Assembly (NCBI GenBank): GCA_021205095.1
Contig: JAJPYE010000009.1
Location: 18,082-82,081, forward strand
DNA: 64,000 nt
Direction of reading: 5' to 3'
Origin: Oscillospiraceae bacterium
GTDB lineage: Bacteria > Bacillota > Clostridia > Oscillospirales > Oscillospiraceae
Shown: one piece after another, positions 58,479 to 64,000 of the stretch
Layout: each line of letters starts with the position of its first letter
Numbering within the stretch: the stretch's first letter is position 1
The notes under the pieces: generated by a model
What the model was told of the DNA's origin: nothing
Database searches by the model: none
The model's input: only the letters and a program-made list of their open reading frames with translations
Position numbers and translations under genes: made by a program

Positions 58479-60017
58479 TTGGAGCAGAAAAGCCCATTTA
58501 TCGAATTGCAGGACATCGTGAAGATATTTCCCGGCGTCCGGGCGCTGGACGGCGTCTCGTTCGACATCCAGGAGGGCGAGGTTCACGCCCTGTGCGGTGA
58601 AAACGGCGCGGGAAAATCCACCCTGATTAAGGTAATGACCGGCGCCCACGAGCGGGACGGCGGGGATTACCGCATCGACGGCAAGTCCGTTCATTTCAAG
58701 TCCACCACCGAGGCCATCGCGACCGGCATCTCCTGTGTGTATCAGGAGCTTTCCATCGCGCCCCAGTTGGACGTGGCCCACAACCTGTTTATCGGCCAGC
58801 TCCCCCTGAAAAAGGGGCTGGTGGATCATAAGACCCTCTACAGCGAGACGCAGCGCATCCTGGATCAGCTTGATATGCCTATATCCCCCAAGGATATTGC
58901 GGGCGACCTGTCCGTGGGGCAGCAGCAGATGATCGAGATTGGCCGCGCTCTGATACGAAATGCCCGGTGCATCATTCTGGACGAGCCGACCTCCTCCCTT
59001 TCCGAAAAGGAGACGGAGACTCTGTTCCAAATCGTGCGGGAGCTGAAAAACGAGCATGGCATCGCCATCGTCTACATCAGCCACAAGCTGGACGAGGTCA
59101 TGGAGCTGTCTGACCGCATCACCGTGATCCGGGACGGGCAGAACATCTGCACCCTGAACACGTCGGAGACCTCCCAGGATGAGCTGATCACCCACATGAT
59201 TGGCCGCCCGCTGGAAAACCAATATCCCAGCAAGGAGGGCCGCCAGCAGGGAGAAGTTCTCATGGAAGTAGAGCATCTGACCGGCGCGGCCTTTGAGGAC
59301 GTGTCCTTCCAGCTCCGGGCCGGAGAGGTTTTAGGCTTCTTTGGGCTTGTGGGCGCGGGACGCAGCGAGATCATGCGCGCCATTTTCGGTGTGGATAAGA
59401 CCCTGGGCGGCTGCGTGAAGGTGGATGGCAAGACCCTGAAGAAAAACAGCACCCCCGCCGCCATCGAGGCCGGCATCGGCTTCTGCACCGAGGACAGAAA
59501 AAAAGAGGGCCTGGCCCTGGGCCTGACCATTCTCCTGAACTCCACCTCCGCCAAGCTCAATCAGCTCGCCCGCCTGGGCGTTATCAACCGGCAGCGCCAG
59601 TTGGAGGATGCGGACAAGTATGTGAAGGCCATGCGCACCAAGACCCCGTCCCTGACCCAGCAGGTGGGGAACCTGTCCGGCGGCAACCAGCAGAAGGTGG
59701 TGCTGGCCAAGTGGCTGACTCTGACGCCGAAGATCCTCATTGTGGACGAACCCACCCGCGGCATCGACGTCGGCTCCAAGGCGGAGATTTACGAAATCAT
59801 CAACGAGCTGGCTCAGGAGGGCATGGGTATTATCATGGTCTCCTCGGAAATAGAGGAAATTTTGGGTGTGTGCGATTCCGTCGTCACTATCTATGAGGGG
59901 CATAAGACCGCCCAGCTCCCCATCGATGAAAATCTCACCAGCGAGACCGTTCTGGCCTGCTCCATCGGCAAGGCGGACGTACTGGAAAGAATCAACAAAG
60001 GGGGTGCCGCTGAATGA
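58479..60017 (+). CDS. Sugar ABC transporter ATP-binding protein (RbsA/LsrA type)
   Basis: A duplicated ABC ATPase of 512 residues. First half: Walker A GENGAGKST, signature LSVGQQQ, Walker B CIILDEPTSSL. Second half: degenerate P-loop GLVGAGRSE, signature LSGGNQQK, Walker B ILIVDEPTRGID. It powers a carbohydrate importer. The likely start is a TTG at 58479 with GAGGAGGG upstream; the open frame back to 58311 covers the promoter and is rejected. The stop overlaps the first permease start. Confidence 0.92.
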   Translation: MEQKSPFIELQDIVKIFPGVRALDGVSFDIQEGEVHALCGENGAGKSTLIKVMTGAHERDGGDYRIDGKSVHFKSTTEAIATGISCVYQELSIAPQLDVAHNLFIGQLPLKKGLVDHKTLYSETQRILDQLDMPISPKDIAGDLSVGQQQMIEIGRALIRNARCIILDEPTSSLSEKETETLFQIVRELKNEHGIAIVYISHKLDEVMELSDRITVIRDGQNICTLNTSETSQDELITHMIGRPLENQYPSKEGRQQGEVLMEVEHLTGAAFEDVSFQLRAGEVLGFFGLVGAGRSEIMRAIFGVDKTLGGCVKVDGKTLKKNSTPAAIEAGIGFCTEDRKKEGLALGLTILLNSTSAKLNQLARLGVINRQRQLEDADKYVKAMRTKTPSLTQQVGNLSGGNQQKVVLAKWLTLTPKILIVDEPTRGIDVGSKAEIYEIINELAQEGMGIIMVSSEIEEILGVCDSVVTIYEGHKTAQLPIDENLTSETVLACSIGKADVLERINKGGAAE

Positions 60018-61039
60018 CCGAGACCACTGAATCCAAGGGCAAGACCCTGGTGAAGAAATTTTTCAGCATGAACGGCGCGGCTGTGTTTGTGGCCATGATT
60101 GTGGTCGCCATCGTCTTTGAGATTGTTCTCCAGATTACCCACGCCGGGAGTAGCTCTGGACTTTTGTTCATTACGCCCTCGAACCTGATGATGATTCTGC
60201 GCCAGCAGGTGTACATCGGCATTATCGCCTTCGGCATGACCCTGGTCATGCTCACCGGAAACATCGACCTGTCCGTGGGCTATATGCTGACCTTCCTCTG
60301 CTCTGTCACGGCGAAGGTCATGATGAGTACCAACAATACGCTCCTGACCGTGCTGGCCGTGCTGGCCGTGGGTCTTCTGTGCGGCCTGTTCAACGGTGTT
60401 CTGGTCAGCTATGTGCGCCTGAACTCCTTTATCACTACCCTGGGCGCCAGCTCTATCTACAGCGCGTTTGCCCTGCTCGTGTCCTCTGGCACGGTGCTGG
60501 TCATTGACTCGAACTGCGCCCCCTCCTTCCGGGCGCTGGGAACCGCTTCCATCGGGCCAATACACATTCTAATTGTCTGGTTTGTGGCCGTGGCTGTGGT
60601 GCTGGGGCTTCTGCTTTCAAAAACCGTATATGGGCAGCAGCTCTATATGATCGGCGCAAACCCGGTGGCGGCCCGGTTTTCCGGTATCCGCTTCAAAAGA
60701 AACACCACCATCGCCTATGTGATACTTGGCCTGTGCGTGGCCCTGGCTGCGGTTATCATGATGGCAAACTCCCTCAGCTCCAACCCCCAGTCCGCCTCCG
60801 GGGCGGAGATGGAGGTCATCCTCTGCGTGGTGCTGGGCGGCTGCGCCGTCAGCGGCGGCAAGGGTTCCGTCTGGGGTACCATCATTGGCGTCCTGTTTTA
60901 TGGCATACTGTCCGCCGGATTCACCAGCCTGCATATGTCCCAGTATTTGCAGTGGGTGGTCATGGGAGCGATCATGCTCTTTGCGCTGTCGCTTGACGTA
61001 CTCCAGTCGAAGGGGGTCAAACTGTGGAAAAGAAAGTAA
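60014..61039 (+). CDS. Sugar ABC transporter permease 1 (RbsC/LsrC type)
   Basis: A 341-residue permease with about nine to ten spans. It has the RbsC-family block GMTLVMLTGNIDLSVGYMLTF and GANPVAARFSGIR near residue 215. GGCAVSGGKGSVWGTIIG comes later. The ATG overlaps the ATPase stop by ATGA. It forms a heterodimer with permease 2. Confidence 0.9.
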   Translation: MTETTESKGKTLVKKFFSMNGAAVFVAMIVVAIVFEIVLQITHAGSSSGLLFITPSNLMMILRQQVYIGIIAFGMTLVMLTGNIDLSVGYMLTFLCSVTAKVMMSTNNTLLTVLAVLAVGLLCGLFNGVLVSYVRLNSFITTLGASSIYSAFALLVSSGTVLVIDSNCAPSFRALGTASIGPIHILIVWFVAVAVVLGLLLSKTVYGQQLYMIGANPVAARFSGIRFKRNTTIAYVILGLCVALAAVIMMANSLSSNPQSASGAEMEVILCVVLGGCAVSGGKGSVWGTIIGVLFYGILSAGFTSLHMSQYLQWVVMGAIMLFALSLDVLQSKGVKLWKRK

Positions 61040-62034
61040 AGGAAAAATCCGCCGGGGAGCAGAAGCGCGTTGTGCGCCTGCTCAAGGATAATAACTCCAT
61101 CCTCATCCTGGTCATCATGCTGTTTGTGGCCTTCGTTTTCGTGGACGGGTACCGCAACAGCTTCTATAACGTCATCAAATACACCGCCATGTACGGCCCG
61201 GTGTGCCTGGGCCTGGCCCTGGTGATGATAACCGGCAACATCGACCTGTCCGCCGGATTCCAGGCGGGCCTGTCCGGCGTGACGTTGGTCATCGCCTTCA
61301 ACGCCGTCTATGCCGTCAGCGGAAACGGTGTGCTGTCCCTGATTGTGGGTCTCATTGTGGCCATCCTGACCGGCGCTCTATGCGGCGTGATCAACGGCTT
61401 TTTCGTGGCAAAGGTGGGGATTCCCGCCCTGATTGCCACTATCGCCTCCAACTACGCTTTCCAGGGCATCGTGTACTATTTTGCCAAAAGCTCCTTCGCC
61501 CCGGAGGACGCGAACATCGTGAAGCTCTTTGCCCAGACGAAGATATTCGGCCTGCGCTGGTTTACTCCCGCAGTCATTGTGTTTGTGATCGTCGTCGCGC
61601 TGGTGTTTTTCTGGATGTATAAGACCCGCTTCGGCAACCGGCTTCATGTGGTGGGCGATAACCCGGAGGCGGCGGCCTATGCCGGTATCAACGTGCAAGG
61701 CACTGTGTGGGTGGCCTATGTGCTGTGCGGTGTTCTCTCCGCCCTGACCGGTTTCGTCATGGTCTCCCAGGCGGGGTACGCTATCTACACCCAGGGCAGC
61801 AGCCTTTCCACCCTGACCATCTCCTGCTGCGTCATCGGCGGCATCAAGATGACCGGCGGCAAGGGTACCGCCGTCCATGTGCTGATCGGCGTACTCATCA
61901 TGCGGGTCATCTCCCAGATGATGACCTCTCTGTTCCTGCCCCAGTACTGGGTCAACCTCATCACCGGCGCCCTGCTGATCGTGGTGCTTGTCATTGACCG
62001 CTTCACCAGCGGCAAGAGCGTGGATGAGCTGTAA
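61024..62034 (+). CDS. Sugar ABC transporter permease 2 (RbsC/LsrD type)
   Basis: A 336-residue paralog of permease 1 with the same blocks: LALVMITGNIDLSAGFQAGL, GDNPEAAAYAGINVQG and CVIGGIKMTGGKGTAVHVLI. It starts at a GTG at 61024 inside the end of permease 1, overlapping by 16 bases. Two different permeases after one ATPase resemble the LsrACDB and YtfRT-YjfF layouts rather than classical ribose transport. Confidence 0.9.
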   Translation: MEKKVKEKSAGEQKRVVRLLKDNNSILILVIMLFVAFVFVDGYRNSFYNVIKYTAMYGPVCLGLALVMITGNIDLSAGFQAGLSGVTLVIAFNAVYAVSGNGVLSLIVGLIVAILTGALCGVINGFFVAKVGIPALIATIASNYAFQGIVYYFAKSSFAPEDANIVKLFAQTKIFGLRWFTPAVIVFVIVVALVFFWMYKTRFGNRLHVVGDNPEAAAYAGINVQGTVWVAYVLCGVLSALTGFVMVSQAGYAIYTQGSSLSTLTISCCVIGGIKMTGGKGTAVHVLIGVLIMRVISQMMTSLFLPQYWVNLITGALLIVVLVIDRFTSGKSVDEL

Positions 62035-62100
62035 GCAACTCGTTGATAGCCGCGCCCGGCGCGGATGTCATAAAAAACAATTGAAAGGATGAATTGTAAA

Positions 62101-63168
62101 ATGAAGAAACTTCTTGCCCTGCTCCTGGCTCTGGTCATGGTGCTGTCCCTGGCGGCCTGCTCCGGCAGCTCCGACACCGCCGCTGACACCACCGACGACA
62201 CTGCCGAGGAGGCTTCCACCTCCGAGCAGTCCGGCGCCGCCGCTGCGGAGGGCGCCCAGGCTGGCTGCAACATCGACTACTCCGATGTTGACCTGTCCGG
62301 GTACACCATTGGCTATGTGACCATCAACTCCTCCGCCCCCTGGGGTGGCCGTGTGGGTACCGAGATTGCCCGCATTGCCGAGGAGTGCGGCGCGACGGTG
62401 AAGAGCCTGGACGCGCAAACCGTTGCGGACGACGTGACCAACTATTGCATGCAGATGATTGACGCCGGTGTGGACGCCCTGGCTGTGTTCGGCGGCGACC
62501 CCACCGCCATGGTGGACGTGGCCATCGCCTGCTCTGAGGCCGGCATCCCCCTGTTCCTCTGCGCCCTGGATGTGGCCGAGGAAGGCCGTGAATACGCCAC
62601 CGCCTGCATTGGCCCTGACCAGGAGGAGATGTGCTATCAGATCGGCCAGTACGTCATCGAGCAGAACGGCGCGGACGCGGGCCTGAATGTTGTCCAGATC
62701 TCCGGCGTACCCTTCCTGATGGACTATCAGTATCGCGAGGCCGGCTTCGCCCGTGCTATGGAGGAGACCAACTATAACCTCTATGAGCCGGATTACGCTT
62801 ATTCCTCCCGCACCGACGCCAAGACCTTCATGGAGCAGCACATCACCGCCGACGGCGATGAGATCGACATCGTCATGGGCTATGACGACGACCTGACCAT
62901 GGGCGCTGTGGCAGCCATCCAGGAGGCCGGTCTGGGCGACCAGATCAAGGTCTACTCCCTGACGGGCCAGAACGACGCCATCCAGGCCGTGGCTGACGGC
63001 CAGATGGAGCTGACGGTTATGAACCGGGCTGACGACATCGCCGCCGAGACCTGCGTGGCCATGGCCGAGTATCTGAACGACGGCTCCACCGAGTATTATC
63101 ACTACACCCCGCTGACCTACATCACCGCCGAGAATGTGGCCGACTACATCGGCCAGGGCGAGTTCTAA
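62101..63168 (+). CDS. Sugar-binding lipoprotein of the ABC importer
   Basis: A 355-residue periplasmic-binding-protein-like type I lipoprotein. A signal peptide is followed by the lipobox LAAC (Cys20), then a Ser/Thr/Asp/Glu linker to about residue 55. The two-lobed body starts at GYTIGYVTINSSAPWGG. The ATG at 62101 is preferred to 62089, which overlaps the AAAGGATG site. It is the last gene before a strong terminator. The ligand is unknown; AI-2-like sugars or furanoses are possible from the operon layout only. Confidence 0.88.
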   Translation: MKKLLALLLALVMVLSLAACSGSSDTAADTTDDTAEEASTSEQSGAAAAEGAQAGCNIDYSDVDLSGYTIGYVTINSSAPWGGRVGTEIARIAEECGATVKSLDAQTVADDVTNYCMQMIDAGVDALAVFGGDPTAMVDVAIACSEAGIPLFLCALDVAEEGREYATACIGPDQEEMCYQIGQYVIEQNGADAGLNVVQISGVPFLMDYQYREAGFARAMEETNYNLYEPDYAYSSRTDAKTFMEQHITADGDEIDIVMGYDDDLTMGAVAAIQEAGLGDQIKVYSLTGQNDAIQAVADGQMELTVMNRADDIAAETCVAMAEYLNDGSTEYYHYTPLTYITAENVADYIGQGEF

Positions 63169-63189
63169 TCCTATCTATCCCAAAATCAG

Positions 63190-63219
63190 GCCGGGCCGCT
63201 AACGCGGCTCGGCTTTTTT
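63190..63219 (+). terminator. Terminator of the sugar-type ABC operon
   Basis: A 10-bp stem GCCGGGCCGC/GCGGCTCGGC (one G-T pair) with loop TAAC is followed by six T residues. Confidence 0.9.
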
Positions 63220-63256
63220 CATTGACAAAACCGGGCGTGGAGGATATAGTTTGGGT

Positions 63257-63802
63257 ATGAATGTATATGATTTTGACAAGACCATCTATCCTGTGGACAG
63301 CACCCTGGAATTTTACCGCTGGTGTTTAAAGCGCTATCCCCGGTGCCGCCGAACGCTTTTGTGGTCGGCCTGGACGGGGATCAGCATGGGCCTGCGCCTG
63401 CGGAGCCGGACGAAGGGAAAGCGGGATCTGTTCCGCTTTCTGCCCTATGTGCCGCCGGAGGCCCCGGCGCTTTTCTGGCAGGAGCATCTGAAAAACATAA
63501 ACCCCTGGTACCTGGCCCAGCGGCGGGCGGACGATCTGGTCATCTCCGCAAGCCCGGAGTTTCTCCTCCGCCCTGTGGCGGAGGCCCTGGGCTTTGCCCT
63601 GATCGCCTCCCCGGTGGAGCAGGCCACGGGCCGCTATCTGGGGGAGAACTGTAACGGGGCGGAGAAGGTGCGCCGCTACCGGGAGGTGTATGGCGATACA
63701 CCCATAGAGGGCTTTTGGTCGGACTCGCGGGGGGACAGCCCCATGGCGGCCATCGCGGAGCGGGCCTATCTGGTGAAGGGCCAGGAGCTGCGGCCCTGGT
63801 AA
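63257..63802 (+). CDS. HAD-IB family phosphatase
   Basis: A 181-residue HAD hydrolase. Motif I is VYDFDKTIYPVDST at the extreme N-terminus, motif II is LVISASPEFLL, and motif IV is FWSDSRGDSPM. This is the SerB-like IB subclass with a helical cap. The start could be TTG at 63251, which has GGAGGA six bases before it, or ATG at 63257, which is chosen because it gives the usual short N-terminus. It lies between a terminator and xpt. The substrate is unknown. Confidence 0.82.
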   Translation: MNVYDFDKTIYPVDSTLEFYRWCLKRYPRCRRTLLWSAWTGISMGLRLRSRTKGKRDLFRFLPYVPPEAPALFWQEHLKNINPWYLAQRRADDLVISASPEFLLRPVAEALGFALIASPVEQATGRYLGENCNGAEKVRRYREVYGDTPIEGFWSDSRGDSPMAAIAERAYLVKGQELRPW

Positions 63803-63864
63803 AGGGTTGTGAATAATGCTCACAATTTTTGCTGAAATTTCGCTGAAATTGGAGTATGCGCCTC

Positions 63865-63893
63865 TTGCCAAGAGGCATTTCGTCGTGTAAAAT
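63865..63893 (+). promoter_or_regulatory. Promoter of xpt
   Basis: TTGCCA (63865-63870) and TAAAAT (63888-63893) with a 17-base spacer. The -35 box lies in the loop of a hairpin, CCTCTT-GCC-AAGAGG. A 9-base direct repeat, GCTGAAATT, lies just upstream. No purine riboswitch is visible before xpt. Confidence 0.6.
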
Positions 63894-63950
63894 TATTTTG
63901 TGCTAAAAGAAAAATTTTAATGCTGAAGCGAGCGGGGAGGGTATGAAGCC

Positions 63951-64000
63951 ATGCGGCTTTTGGAAGAGCGTATCCTGGCGGACGGAAAGGTTCGCCCCGG
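63951..64000 (+). CDS. xpt: Xanthine phosphoribosyltransferase, N-terminal start (runs off the window)
   Basis: The first 16 codons of a gene from the ATG at 63951 (MRLLEERILADGKVRP), which match the conserved N-terminus of Xpt as I know it (LLEERI-DG-V-P). GGGGAGG lies ten bases upstream. Xpt salvages xanthine to XMP. The rest is outside the window, so the call depends on the first residues only. Confidence 0.65.
   Translation, partial: MRLLEERILADGKVRP

Noticed and set aside
63803-63950. Purine riboswitch before xpt
   Set aside because: No guanine-aptamer core or terminator pairing is visible; only a promoter with a small hairpin and direct repeat is seen.

Overview
The window reads as chromosomal DNA of a high-GC, Gram-positive anaerobe of the Clostridia, most like the Oscillospiraceae (Flavonifractor, Oscillibacter, Lawsonibacter or Intestinimonas type). 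The evidence is the set of families: WhiA, HprK, RapZ and YvcK together, a FabK-type fatty acid operon with AccABCD, a PyrK/PyrD(B) pyrimidine operon with PyrI, and a SGEAS-repeat secreted protein. Genes are tightly packed, and many neighbours overlap by ATGA or GTGA. I see no rRNA, tRNA, CRISPR array, transposase or phage gene. The genus is an inference.

Layout. 1-1291: the 5' part of mgtE (minus strand) behind a structured leader with a short Arg-rich ORF, then a hairpin-plus-GC-core repeat. 1292-5595: a BMP-family nucleoside-type ABC importer (ATPase and two permeases, no binding protein) with a HAD phosphatase gene. 5706-16080: a long minus-strand housekeeping run, hprK-murB-rapZ-yvcK-whiA-dnaE-hflX-yigZ, interrupted by a second repeat copy. 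16295-16540: a candidate small RNA and a large imperfect palindrome. 16598-18462: an SH3-domain membrane protein and a MerR regulator. 18589-24933 (plus): a catabolic gene set behind a MerR-type promoter: cyclase-family hydrolase, hydroxyacid/hydroxyacyl-CoA dehydrogenase, CoA-transferase A and B, DUF3870, then a DUF1275 membrane protein and a sodium:solute symporter. 25039-30118: lipid kinase, a 41-residue RelB-like protein, a MATE exporter, asnS and an AT-rich orphan.

30356-32937: an iron-sulfur flavoprotein (NuoG-like N-terminus fused to a GltD-like body) with a small NuoF-C-terminus-like partner. 33014-35784: a ZorA/ZorB-like MotA/MotB pair without Zorya effectors, sharing a symmetric divergent promoter with nfo. 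37271-40918: a SGEAS-repeat secreted protein and a U32-family protein. 40971-51284 (minus): the fatty acid operon acpP-fabK-fabD-fabG-fabF-accB-fabZ-accC-accD-accA-acyl-CoA synthetase-tetR. A perfect 27-bp palindrome sits at its predicted start site, and a third repeat copy lies between fabG and fabF. 51445-58104 (minus): pyrC-pyrK-pyrD-pyrF-pyrE-pyrB-pyrI-ltaE behind an attenuator-like leader. 58479-63168 (plus): a sugar-type ABC importer in the order ATPase, permease, permease, lipoprotein. A HAD-IB phosphatase and the start of xpt close the window.

The most unusual items are the three-copy hairpin/GC-core repeat family, the mgtE leader, the symmetric divergent promoter over the ZorAB-like pair, the operator-like palindrome of the fatty acid operon, and the degenerate NuoF-like partner of the iron-sulfur flavoprotein. 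I found no gene set that I can call a wholly new defence or metabolic system with confidence. All family assignments were made by reading motifs, without database searches.
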